A DNA stretch of 64,000 nt, taken from positions 4,485 to 68,484 of the forward strand of contig NZ_CABUHK010000021.1 in assembly GCF_902491285.1 (NCBI RefSeq), in the 5' to 3' direction. Made by a program: the position numbers and the translations under genes. Below, piece by piece: positions 51,221 through 60,096 of the stretch. This DNA is from an uncultured Bacteroides sp. (GTDB taxonomy: Bacteria; Bacteroidota; Bacteroidia; Bacteroidales; Bacteroidaceae). The notes beneath the pieces were generated by a model. The model had not been told where the DNA came from, searched no databases, and was given only the letters and a program-made list of their open reading frames with translations. Positions within the stretch are counted from its first letter, which is position 1. Each line of letters begins with the position of its first letter.

Positions 51221-52506
51221 TCTTGTTCGTTGTTTTCTTGGATGGATACTAGTAATTGCTTGTCGATATGCGGGGCGGCAAAGCAGAGGGCAAAGCCTAT
51301 ATATACGGTCAATGGGTTGGGATACTGCATTACGTCGTTGACATAGGCGGCTATGAAGTAGCCTGCGTCCATGCAGAGCCATGCCGCTACGAGCCCTCGC
51401 AGATTTTTGTTGCGTACCTTGAACATCAATATCCATGAGCACCAGGCGAAAAGGATGCCGTGTATGCCGAGATAGAGAATCAGCCCGACGATTCCCGTTT
51501 CCACCCATACGCTGACCAGCCATGAGTCAGGCGGGTAGGGCATTTGTTCCTTGGAGTTGAAGTTGCCTGCTTTGGAGAGCCCGATGCCGTAGCCGATAGG
51601 TTTCTTAGCCATCAGCTCCTTCATTCTTTGCCGGTTTTCGACGCGCACCATGTAAGAGGCGTCTTCGGTAGGGTGGAAGGAAGAGCGCATTTTGTGGATA
51701 TATTGGTTGCCGCTCCCGATATTGGTGTAATAGAAAAAGACAAAGACGCCGATGGATATGCATATGCCGGCCAGGAGTGCTTTCCAGTTCTTGGCTATGA
51801 TGGTAATCATCAGCATGCCGCCCATGAGGACTCCCATGGCGGAGCGTGTCCCGGAGATTCCCATTCCGTAGATGCCGCAGAAGGCGATGAAGAGGAAGTA
51901 GATGCGCTTCCATTTTGAGTCGACAAAGAAGCCTGCAATGGCAAAGGTGACGCCTGCCATGGCAGAGTGTACGCCATAGTTTGCCGCGTCCGAGAAACAG
52001 GAGAAGTAGCGGATGCCCGACCAGATAATGTGTGTCCGGGCGCCGCCCAGGACATGAAGGAAGTAGAGGTCTTTGGAACTGAAACCGTGGTTTTTCTGCC
52101 AGTAGCCTTTAAGGGTGAAGATGATGACGAATACAGACCATATTATCAGCAGCAGTTCGACATCTTTCTTGGTACGTATCACTATCGGTATGACGAAGGC
52201 ACATATCAGAGGGGTGAGGGCGTAGGGAGTGAGGTTGATGTTCCATGCTTCCATCACATTGTTGGGATTCATTATTTCCAGTAGGTAGAACAGCAGCCAG
52301 GCGGTAAAGAGCCAGGTCATTGTGTTCTGACCGGACCGCCAGTCGGTACGTTCGTCATTGCTGAGCTGTACAAGGCAAATGGTGGTGGACAGCAAGATGA
52401 GTGCCATTGAGAACAAGCCTATCTTGACATTTACAACCATGCTTGCCGCGACCAGGGCGAACTGCGCGGCAAGCAGAATGTGGAAAGTTATTATCCTATT
52501 CGTCAT
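51217..52506 (-). CDS. O-antigen ligase/polymerase-like membrane protein (Wzy-like)
   Basis: This 429-residue protein has about 10-12 membrane segments with a large periplasmic loop (about 280-345, PTEDASYMVRVENRQRMKEL). It is of the Wzy_C/O-antigen ligase superfamily; the arginine-rich loop and the repeated GIGLSKAGNFNSKEQ region fit. It should join repeat units at the periplasmic face. It overlaps the neighbours on both sides (11 bases with the Wzz-like gene, 4 with the glycosyltransferase), so the operon is tightly coupled. Confidence 0.85.
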   Translation of the reverse strand: MTNRIITFHILLAAQFALVAASMVVNVKIGLFSMALILLSTTICLVQLSNDERTDWRSGQNTMTWLFTAWLLFYLLEIMNPNNVMEAWNINLTPYALTPLICAFVIPIVIRTKKDVELLLIIWSVFVIIFTLKGYWQKNHGFSSKDLYFLHVLGGARTHIIWSGIRYFSCFSDAANYGVHSAMAGVTFAIAGFFVDSKWKRIYFLFIAFCGIYGMGISGTRSAMGVLMGGMLMITIIAKNWKALLAGICISIGVFVFFYYTNIGSGNQYIHKMRSSFHPTEDASYMVRVENRQRMKELMAKKPIGYGIGLSKAGNFNSKEQMPYPPDSWLVSVWVETGIVGLILYLGIHGILFAWCSWILMFKVRNKNLRGLVAAWLCMDAGYFIAAYVNDVMQYPNPLTVYIGFALCFAAPHIDKQLLVSIQENNEQE

Positions 52507-54721
52507 CGTCCTCGTCTTCTGCTTCTTTTGCTTTTCTCCTGAGGTTGAATTTGATTTTTTCCGTTAGTGATAGCTGACTGAGGCGATAGCCGATTCTGCG
52601 CAACAGCGTGTGTGGCGGAAGTTGTCCGGTGAAGTCCTCGGCTGCTTCCCGGCTGGCATTTGTCAGGCAGATGCGGAAGGGTACTTCCGTCTTGCCCATT
52701 TGCAGCATGAGTTGTTCGCAAAGCTGCTTGTCGATGGTTTTCCATCCCCGGTCTGCCGGAGCCACCAGGATATTGGCGTTGGCATCTTGCAGTAAGGCCG
52801 TCGGGATGTTGCTTTCGGACAAGGGCGGATAAGCGACAATCAGTATGTCTTCTCCTTGCGGGGTGTAAAAGTCTGTAATGCTTTTTGCCAGCAGGTATTG
52901 GGTGGAGTTAGTGTTGAAATCTTCTTTGTTGGTGATAAACTTCGTATTCAGCATGCGGCTCTGCATATATCCGCAAATCAGGTTCCCTATCACTTCCTCA
53001 CCGGAATCTTCGCTGGTACTGAACAGGTTGATGATGAACACGCCGGGAGATTTCCGATTGGTCAGGAAACGGAGCAGGGAGTTGGTCAGTTCTCTAACGG
53101 AAGATTGTACGTAGGTCTTGGTCAGCCCACCGTAGCGGGAGAGTGTAAGACTGGGGACAGCGCCTATCACTTTATAGCCTGTCACGCGCTTGGTGCGGCT
53201 GGCATCGCGCAATGTCCTGTCGAGCATCTCTATCAACAGCAGCAAGGCTACGATAATCAGAAAACTGCCTACGCATGCGGCGATGACGATTTGCTTCCGG
53301 TTGGTCGAGTTGGAAGAAATCGGGTAGGTGGGCTCGTTCAGCACTTTTAGTGTGGCAGAGGTCATTTCCAGATTTTTCTTTCTCAACAGGGCTTCGTTAT
53401 AGCTTTGTAATACAGTCAGATAGTTGCGCTCGGTGAAGTTTATCATACGCTCTTTCTGCTTGATGGTCGTACCGACGGGGGCGAAGAATACATAACGCTC
53501 GTTCAGTTCCCGACGGGCGTCTTGCACGATTTTCAGTTCGGCTTTGGCTTTTTCGTATAGCAGGGTCTGCTCCAACCACTGGTCGATGATGTTGATTCGC
53601 GAAGCGCCTTCTTTGGTATATTTATGACCTATGTATGAAGAGGTCAAGTCATTCAGTTCCTGTTTTACCTCGGCCAGTCTTTTTTTGTCGCTTTCAAGGG
53701 ATTGCGAGTCTTGTTTTTTTGTATCGGTCATCGCCTCGGCTTCCGATATTTTGCCGGTGATGCTGGAGGCTTCCCGCAGTTTATCGACAAACTCCATGTT
53801 TTTGACCACTTGTTTGGCATTGCTGTCCATGTGTTTCTCCAGTTCGTCGAGCATGGACTTGGTGCTGTTGAAGGCGAACAACGCGTCTTGTTCTCTCAAC
53901 TCGTACTCTTTGCTGATGGCGGCTATTTCTTTGGTTTCGTCAATATAGTTGATGATACGTTTTTCTACGTTATATTTTGTCAGGTCTTCTTCTTCCGTAT
54001 TCAGCTTTTTCCCTATTCTTTTCAATTCTTCTTCAAAGTACTTGATTACTTTATCCGTCTCCCCGTAGCGGATGCGGCGGTATTCTTCGACGAACTCATC
54101 CATCAGGATACTTACCGTGTTGTACACGATACCCGGGTCACCGGACGAATAGCTGATATCCAGCAAGTCACTGGTCAGACGACGTTGCACTTTGATGTTT
54201 TTCAGGGTGTTGTGGCTATAAAAAGGGTGGTTGTAATAGAACAGGCCGTAGATGTAGTTGTCTCTGTGCGGACGCATATATGATTCGAGATTGGAGACGG
54301 TCTTGTCTTCACTCGATTTGTCTATTAGTTTCAGTATCTCATTTCCGTTCGGGCTGTTTTTCAGATGGTTGTAAGTGTAATTGTAGCTGGCAGCAGTGAT
54401 GCCATTGTTCTCTTTGTCCGGATTTCCTTGGATAAGGACTCTGGCGAATAGCCGTAAGCATACTCTTTTCAGCGTACTTTCAGCCTGCATGATGCTTATC
54501 AGATTGTCCATAGAATTCTGTACCGTTGCCCAGTCTGTCCGCTTGTCGCTCTCCAGGTTGTAGCCTGAAGCTACTCCCGTGTAAAGCGTAGCTTTCACGT
54601 CATAGCCGCCTTGCATATGGCGGGTGTAATAGATGACGAATAATGTGAAGAGGGCGGTTCCTATCAGTATCAGCCAGCGATGGCGGAATAGGGTCCGTAT
54701 GGTAGAAATGATAAAATTCAT
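52496..54721 (-). CDS. Wzz/Wzc-like polysaccharide co-polymerase with degenerate C-terminal domain
   Basis: This 741-residue protein has membrane helices at about 17-36 and 485-505, bracketing a long periplasmic coiled-coil region (about 215-440) typical of PCP-2 Wzz/Wzc proteins. The C-terminal 220 residues have the position and length of a BY-kinase domain, but the Walker A region reads NLFSTSEDSGEEVIGNL without the GK[S/T] lysine, and no tyrosine cluster is seen at the C-terminus. It probably sets chain length and links to the outer-membrane factor next to it. A P-loop-free regulatory domain is inferred. Confidence 0.83.
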   Translation of the reverse strand: MNFIISTIRTLFRHRWLILIGTALFTLFVIYYTRHMQGGYDVKATLYTGVASGYNLESDKRTDWATVQNSMDNLISIMQAESTLKRVCLRLFARVLIQGNPDKENNGITAASYNYTYNHLKNSPNGNEILKLIDKSSEDKTVSNLESYMRPHRDNYIYGLFYYNHPFYSHNTLKNIKVQRRLTSDLLDISYSSGDPGIVYNTVSILMDEFVEEYRRIRYGETDKVIKYFEEELKRIGKKLNTEEEDLTKYNVEKRIINYIDETKEIAAISKEYELREQDALFAFNSTKSMLDELEKHMDSNAKQVVKNMEFVDKLREASSITGKISEAEAMTDTKKQDSQSLESDKKRLAEVKQELNDLTSSYIGHKYTKEGASRINIIDQWLEQTLLYEKAKAELKIVQDARRELNERYVFFAPVGTTIKQKERMINFTERNYLTVLQSYNEALLRKKNLEMTSATLKVLNEPTYPISSNSTNRKQIVIAACVGSFLIIVALLLLIEMLDRTLRDASRTKRVTGYKVIGAVPSLTLSRYGGLTKTYVQSSVRELTNSLLRFLTNRKSPGVFIINLFSTSEDSGEEVIGNLICGYMQSRMLNTKFITNKEDFNTNSTQYLLAKSITDFYTPQGEDILIVAYPPLSESNIPTALLQDANANILVAPADRGWKTIDKQLCEQLMLQMGKTEVPFRICLTNASREAAEDFTGQLPPHTLLRRIGYRLSQLSLTEKIKFNLRRKAKEAEDEDDDE

Positions 54722-54732
54722 ATCTTAGATTT

Positions 54733-55479
54733 TTATTTTCGTATAATGGGTGTACGTGAAATAACTTCGAGTATCATCAGGCTCTTGGTCAATTCAAACT
54801 TACTCTTCTCGTATGATTCACGGGCCTGCGACTGTCTTTCCTTATCTATTGCCAAATCTGACGATTCTATGGTTCCGTTGGCAAAATTTTTCTCGGATAT
54901 TTCGTATTGTACATTGGCAAGCACCAGACTTTCACTTCTCGTCTGGAGAACCTGCATCTGTGAAGTGGCCATGGCGTACATCTCAATAATATTCTTCTTG
55001 ATTTCATCGTACTTTACTTCCCGCTCCAGTTCGGCGGTTTTCAGTGTAAGCCTTTGTCGGCTGACGCGCCCTTTGAGGTCGAATAAGTCATTTAATGGAA
55101 TGTTGATGCCCGCCCCCAAGGTATAACCGTTTTGGGCTTGGGTAGAGTAGGTGAGGTAGGGGGCAATCGCCACGTCCGTATATGTGGACTCATTGCCGAA
55201 CATTCCGTACTGGTAGCTTCCTCTTAAACTGAAGAAACCGAGAAATGCCCATTTTTCTTTTTGCAGTAACTTGCGCTCTATTGCCGCCTTTACGTCTGCC
55301 AGTTCGTAGATGGGACTGTTTTTGGCATTCTCGAATAATGTAGACAATGGCGGCAGGGCAATTTTACTATAATCATCTTCACTTAATTGGGAATAGTCAC
55401 CGTTTTCCTGTGCAACCACATGAGTAGCGGAAGTGAATAAAAGTAGTAACCCCGAAAAAACAGATATAAATTGCTTCAT
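54733..55479 (-). CDS. Short TolC-family outer-membrane protein
   Basis: This 248-residue protein with signal peptide (to ATHVVAQ) is of the TolC/OEP superfamily by its repeating beta/helix pattern: VKAAIERKLLQKEKWAFLGF, then NIPLNDLFDLKGRVSRQRL, and the paired helices around MYAMATSQMQVLQTRSES and LAIDKERQSQARESYEKSKF. Standard TolC proteins have about 430-480 residues, so this one is about half length and probably has one repeat. It lies 12 bases upstream of the Wzz-like gene, a position usually taken by a Wza-type exporter. Confidence 0.65.
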   Translation of the reverse strand: MKQFISVFSGLLLLFTSATHVVAQENGDYSQLSEDDYSKIALPPLSTLFENAKNSPIYELADVKAAIERKLLQKEKWAFLGFFSLRGSYQYGMFGNESTYTDVAIAPYLTYSTQAQNGYTLGAGINIPLNDLFDLKGRVSRQRLTLKTAELEREVKYDEIKKNIIEMYAMATSQMQVLQTRSESLVLANVQYEISEKNFANGTIESSDLAIDKERQSQARESYEKSKFELTKSLMILEVISRTPIIRK

Positions 55480-55521
55480 AAAAAAATCCTATTATTTGCT
55501 CTTGCTGTGTTATAGCTTGCG

Positions 55522-55529
55522 CAAATATA
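55522..55529 (-). promoter_or_regulatory. Candidate -7 element of the right polysaccharide operon
   Basis: The minus strand reads TATATTTG, a full consensus match, 42 bases before the ATG at 55479. The rest of 55480-55697 is AT-rich; a 70-codon frame there has no sign of coding. Confidence 0.45.
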
Positions 55530-55697
55530 AGGATTAATTTCATTTATGAGCAGTCTTTTATTATCAATTTTACATTCTTCCTCGTTAATTGTACGCGAAT
55601 ACTTATTTATAATACTTTTATTGTCCCTAAGCGGAATGTATATATACCCAATCGGAATGTCTTTCTTCTTGAACTGAAAGTCTTCCACCGTCTTGTG

Positions 55698-56969
55698 TCA
55701 GAACGCCTCCGTCATATTAAAGTAGAACAAATTCTGCTTGTTCACCATGTCTCTTCCGAGGTCGAGACGTATATTCATACGGGGTTGTACCTCAATGCGC
55801 AGGCCTACGCCGAGATTGGGGAGAACGCCTTCTATCTTACCCGGAGTAGGGCCCATGAATCCGCATCCGCCCCAGGCCACATATCCTATATGATTGAGCA
55901 TTTTCTTCACCCATGTATTCTTGTCCGTATTTATCATCTGACGGTATTCAGCCATCATTACATGTGATGACTTGTCGCGAAACTGTCCCATGTAATATCC
56001 GCGAAGGTCGAAAGGCGTTCCGCTAAGCGCATATTTCGTCAACGGCACATCTCCGAATACGTTTTTGGTCTGCACCGTCCAAGCTATCACCTTCCGTCTT
56101 CCGACTGTTTTGTATTGACGGTAATCAATCTCCAAACGGTAAAAATTATCATCACCGCCGAAGGCCTTGCTATACATCATCCCGCGAAAATCAAGATACA
56201 TTCCACGATAAGCATTGGCGGGAATATCACGTGTGTCATAAGTTAGCAGGAAGCCGAGTCCCGAACTGAAATTCTTATATCCATGTTCTGTTCCGCCCGC
56301 CGCAATATAGGATGGCTGATGAACCATTCCTTCTGCCGGCTTGGTGATTTTGTCGTAATTGAAATCTACCTGTGGCCCTGCGAAGAAGTCGCTTTCTCCC
56401 AAACGGAAGAGAAACCATGGGTTCACCTGGATGCCGCTATAACGGTATTCGCTCGTGTCTTCCCCGCGAGGATAGTCTTTATTGGTACTGTATCCGATTC
56501 CGTAAAAATTCTCAATCGTGTTCTTATAAGAGAATGTGCCGAAAATACGGAAACGGTCGCCTTTGAAGAACAGTTGCGGCTTCGTCATCAGATTCAATCC
56601 GCCTTTGAACATCAGCGCAATAGACATCGGCACCACCGAACGCCGCTGAGTGGTGTCACTCGGATTCATCCGGAACGTCATCAACGCGCTACCGCCCACC
56701 AGCAGGCCGAAGTCCGGCGTATAGCTGGGACCACCTAATATATTATAATGCAAATTTCGCTTTGCCACACGTTGGCGGCGTAACTCACGTTTGGAGAGGG
56801 TGGGAATGGTGTCTGACAAAGTGCCGTCAATATCTGTCGGGGTATCATCACTGATAGATATTGTAGACATTGGCAGTTCGTCGCTTTTTACTGCTGTGCT
56901 GTCAGCCGTAGCCGACATAATATTGATGGATGCAAACATCATCAATACACCTATTATATATTTCTTCAT
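55698..56969 (-). CDS. BamA/TamA-superfamily outer-membrane barrel protein
   Basis: This 423-residue protein with signal peptide has an N-terminal polar region (about 25-80) and a 16-strand-type barrel of the Omp85/BamA surface-antigen class, ending in phenylalanine (FYFNMTEAF). Elements are GGSALMTFRMNP, GLGFLLTYDTRDIPANAYRG and LDFRGMMYS, and a final PRMNIRLDLGRDM. It lacks POTRA domains, so it is like the short patatin-less BamA-family proteins. It probably inserts proteins or lipids at the outer membrane; client unknown. Confidence 0.82.
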   Translation of the reverse strand: MKKYIIGVLMMFASINIMSATADSTAVKSDELPMSTISISDDTPTDIDGTLSDTIPTLSKRELRRQRVAKRNLHYNILGGPSYTPDFGLLVGGSALMTFRMNPSDTTQRRSVVPMSIALMFKGGLNLMTKPQLFFKGDRFRIFGTFSYKNTIENFYGIGYSTNKDYPRGEDTSEYRYSGIQVNPWFLFRLGESDFFAGPQVDFNYDKITKPAEGMVHQPSYIAAGGTEHGYKNFSSGLGFLLTYDTRDIPANAYRGMYLDFRGMMYSKAFGGDDNFYRLEIDYRQYKTVGRRKVIAWTVQTKNVFGDVPLTKYALSGTPFDLRGYYMGQFRDKSSHVMMAEYRQMINTDKNTWVKKMLNHIGYVAWGGCGFMGPTPGKIEGVLPNLGVGLRIEVQPRMNIRLDLGRDMVNKQNLFYFNMTEAF

Positions 56970-57059
56970 AATTTCTTTCTGAGGAATTCGACTGCAAAGA
57001 AAACTCTTTTATTTTAATTAGTTTTGATACTCTTAGATAATAATTCTAAAAAAGAATCG

Positions 57060-57067
57060 TAAATTTG
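57060..57067 (+). promoter_or_regulatory. Candidate -7 element for the C1 peptidase gene
   Basis: TAAATTTG matches the consensus 54 bases before the ATG at 57122. Confidence 0.4.
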
Positions 57068-57121
57068 CAATTTCCTATTACTATATCCGAAGTGTAATTG
57101 ATTAATAAACTATTTATACTA

Positions 57122-58521
57122 ATGAATAAACGAATTTTATCAGTTTTTGTTTTCTGTGCTTTCTGTTATTCGGCACAAGCTCAAAACGCAAAAGGCGGCA
57201 TCAGCGACGACATGATGCAACAAATTAAACAGAGTTATCAAAACACCCCGGCTGACAAGGCTATCCGCAACGCCATCGGCAACAACGACATCCGCAAACT
57301 GGCTCTCAACCAGGAAAACCTGAAAGGTATGGATACGCACTTCTCTGTCAAAGTGAACTCCAAAGGCGTCACCGACCAGAAATCTTCCGGCCGCTGCTGG
57401 CTCTTCACCGGTCTGAACGTGATGCGTGCCAAGGCCATCGCCCGCCACAATCTCAGCTCGTTCGAGTTTTCGCAAACCTATCCTTTCTTCTTCGACCAAC
57501 TGGAGAAAGCGAATCTTTTCCTGCAAGGCATCATCGACACCAGCGACAAACCGATGAACGACAAAATGGTAGAGTGGCTGTTCCACCACCCTTTGAGTGA
57601 CGGCGGTACTTTCACCGGTGTGGCCGACATCGTAAGCAAATACGGTCTTGTCCCCAAAGACGTAATGCCCGAAACGAACAGTAGCGAGAACACCTCCCGC
57701 ATGGCGAACCTGATTACCTTGAAACTCCGTGAACAGGGCCTTCAACTCCGCGACCTCGCCGCCAAAGGCACGAAACCGGCACTCCTCGAGAAAACGAAAA
57801 CCGAAATGCTCGGCACCATCTACCGCATGCTGGTCTTGAACCTGGGCGTTCCCCCCACCGAATTTACCTGGACGGAATACAACGCCCAAGGCAAACCCGT
57901 ATCTACGGAAGCCTACACCCCGCTTTCTTTCCTGAAGAAGTACGGTGACGAAAACCTGATCGGCAACTACGTTATGCTCATGAACGACCCCAGCCGTGAC
58001 TACTACAAATGTTACGAGATAGACTATGACCGCCACCGCTACGACGGCAAAAACTGGACTTATGTCAATCTCCCCATAGAGGACATCAAAGAGATGGCGA
58101 TAACCTCTCTCAAAGACAGCACTATGATGTACTTCTCCTGCGATGTAGGTAAATTCCTCAACTCTGACCGTGGTCTGCTGGATGTTAAAAACTACGACTA
58201 CGAATCTCTCATGGGCACAACCTTCGGCATGAACAAGAAGCAGCGTATTCAAAGCTTTGCCAGCGGCTCAAGCCATGCCATGACGCTCATGGCAGTAGAC
58301 CTCGACAAAAACGGAAACCCGACCAAATGGATGGTTGAAAATAGTTGGGGGCCGGCTCCGGTTATCAAGGTCATCTCATCATGACTGATGAGTGGTTCAA
58401 CGAATATATGTTCCGCCTGGTGATAGAAACCAAATACGCCACGAAAAAAGTATCGGAAATCCTCAAACAGAAACCCATCCGCCTTCCTGCCTGGGACCCC
58501 ATGTTTGCCGAAGAAGAATAG
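57122..58521 (+). pseudogene. Exported bleomycin-hydrolase-type C1 peptidase, frameshifted near 3' end
   Basis: Frame 1 has a signal peptide (to SAQAQ), catalytic Cys in SSGRCWLF, His in SSHAMTL and Asn in VENSWG, as in PepC/bleomycin hydrolase. It then runs into a wrong ending (stop at 58384). One missing base in the G run 58347-58351 explains this: shifted from 58351, the frame reads AGSGYQGHLIMTDEWFNEYM and goes on to AWDPMFAEEE with a stop at 58519-58521, the natural C-terminus. The intact protein would have 466 residues. Catalytic residues precede the shift, but about 57 C-terminal residues are replaced, so activity is doubtful. It could be an assembly error or true loss. Confidence 0.85.
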
Positions 58522-58583
58522 AAGAACAGATGTTTTTATTTAAATGAATCCCAACCGGCAACGAACACACTGTGTGCGACCAC

Positions 58584-58626
58584 GAAAGGAATTACGGATA
58601 TTTTTCCGTAATTCCTTTCTTTTTTC
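58584..58626 (+). terminator. Intrinsic terminator after the C1 peptidase gene
   Basis: A 15-bp perfect stem (58584-58598 with 58605-58619) and a run of seven T residues. Confidence 0.9.
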
Positions 58627-58650
58627 CTCTTTAATCACATTATTATTTAT

Positions 58651-58658
58651 TACTTTTG
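58651..58658 (+). promoter_or_regulatory. -7 element of the nqr operon
   Basis: TACTTTTG matches TAnnTTTG, 35 bases before nqrA. Confidence 0.5.
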
Positions 58659-58693
58659 CGGCAAATTTATGAAACCATTATTTTATTTATAGC

Positions 58694-60043
58694 ATGGCAA
58701 ATGTAATAAAGTTACGCAAAGGCCTTGACATAAACCTGAAAGGTACAGCTGCAGAGACGTACACGACAGTGAAAGAGCCGGGATTTTACGCACTCGTACC
58801 CGATGATTTTCCTGGAGTGACGCCGAAGGTAGTCGTAAAAGAGCAGGAGTATGTGATGGCTGGTGGACCCTTGTTTATTGACAAGTATCATCCTGAAGTA
58901 AAATTTGTTTCGCCCGTGAGCGGCGTAGTGACGAGTGTAGAGCGTGGAGCCCGTCGTAAAGTCTTGAACATTGTAGTGGAAGCTGCTGCAGAGCAGGACT
59001 ATGAAGAGTTCGGTAAGAAGAATGTAGCGTCGATGGATGCGGAAGCTGTAAAAACCGCTTTGTTGGAAGCCGGTCTTTTCGCGTTTATCAGACAACGTCC
59101 TTATGACATCATCGCAGACCCGACAGTGACGCCAAAAGGCATCTTCGTATCCGCTTTCGACAGCAATCCGCTGGCACCCGACTTCCAATTCGCGTTGAAA
59201 GGTGAAGAAGCAAATTTCCAGACAGGACTTGATGCCCTTGCCAAAATGGCAAAAACATACCTGAACATAAGCGTGAAGCAGAACGCTGCCGCATTGACTC
59301 AGGCAAAGAACGTCACAATCACCGCATTCGACGGACCGAACCCTGCAGGTAACGTAGGTGTTCAGATTAACCACCTTGCCCCTATATCCAAAGGCGAGAC
59401 AGTATGGACAATTGATCCGCAAGCCGTCATCTTCATCGGCCGTCTTTTCAATACGGGACATGTGGATTTCACCCGTACAGTAGCCGTGACAGGTTCTGAA
59501 GTGTTGAAACCCGCTTACTGCAAACTTCAGGTAGGCGCACTGCTGACTAACGTATTCGCAGGCAACGTAACGACAGGCAAAGACCTGCGCTACATCAGCG
59601 GCAACGTGCTGACAGGAAAGCAAGTATCCCCGAACGGATTCTTAGGCGCATTCCACAGCCAACTGACCGTTATCCCCGAAGGAGACGACATTCACGAAAT
59701 GCTCGGATGGATCATGCCGCGTTTCAACCAGTTCAGTACCAACCGTTCCTATTTCAGTTGGCTGATGGGAAAGAAGGAATACACACTGGACGCACGTGTC
59801 AAAGGTGGCGAACGCCATATGATCATGTCCGGTGAGTACGACAAAGTGCTTCCAATGGACATTTTGCCCGAATTCTTGATTAAAGCCATCATCGCCGGCG
59901 ACATCGACCGCATGGAAGCGCTCGGCATCTATGAAGTAGCTCCTGAAGACTTCGCCCTCTGCGAGTTTGTCTGCTCTTCAAAGATGGAACTGCAACGCAT
60001 CGTCCGTGCCGGACTCGACATGCTTCGTTCGGAAATGGCATAA
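58694..60043 (+). CDS. nqrA: Na+-translocating NADH:quinone reductase subunit A
   Basis: This 449-residue protein is NqrA: VIKLRKGLDINLKGTAAETY at the start, the FIRQRPYDIIADPTV segment and HVDFTRTVAVTGSEVLKPAY match the family. It is the large cytoplasmic subunit without membrane segments, involved in quinone interaction. It is first in the operon nqrABCDEF, which pumps Na+ while passing electrons from NADH to a quinone, and supplies the sodium gradient of Bacteroides. Confidence 0.95.
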   Translation: MANVIKLRKGLDINLKGTAAETYTTVKEPGFYALVPDDFPGVTPKVVVKEQEYVMAGGPLFIDKYHPEVKFVSPVSGVVTSVERGARRKVLNIVVEAAAEQDYEEFGKKNVASMDAEAVKTALLEAGLFAFIRQRPYDIIADPTVTPKGIFVSAFDSNPLAPDFQFALKGEEANFQTGLDALAKMAKTYLNISVKQNAAALTQAKNVTITAFDGPNPAGNVGVQINHLAPISKGETVWTIDPQAVIFIGRLFNTGHVDFTRTVAVTGSEVLKPAYCKLQVGALLTNVFAGNVTTGKDLRYISGNVLTGKQVSPNGFLGAFHSQLTVIPEGDDIHEMLGWIMPRFNQFSTNRSYFSWLMGKKEYTLDARVKGGERHMIMSGEYDKVLPMDILPEFLIKAIIAGDIDRMEALGIYEVAPEDFALCEFVCSSKMELQRIVRAGLDMLRSEMA

Positions 60044-60096
60044 TCTACCCGCATGGCAAATCGTAAATAGTAAATCGTAAAATAGTAAATATATTA

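Noticed and set aside
55476..55688. 70-codon minus-strand frame upstream of the TolC-like gene
   Set aside because: Biased composition, overlaps the promoter and the start of the next gene, no family resemblance.
57140..58252. Minus-strand open frame of 370 codons
   Set aside because: It is antisense to the C1 peptidase, which has a signal peptide and catalytic residues.
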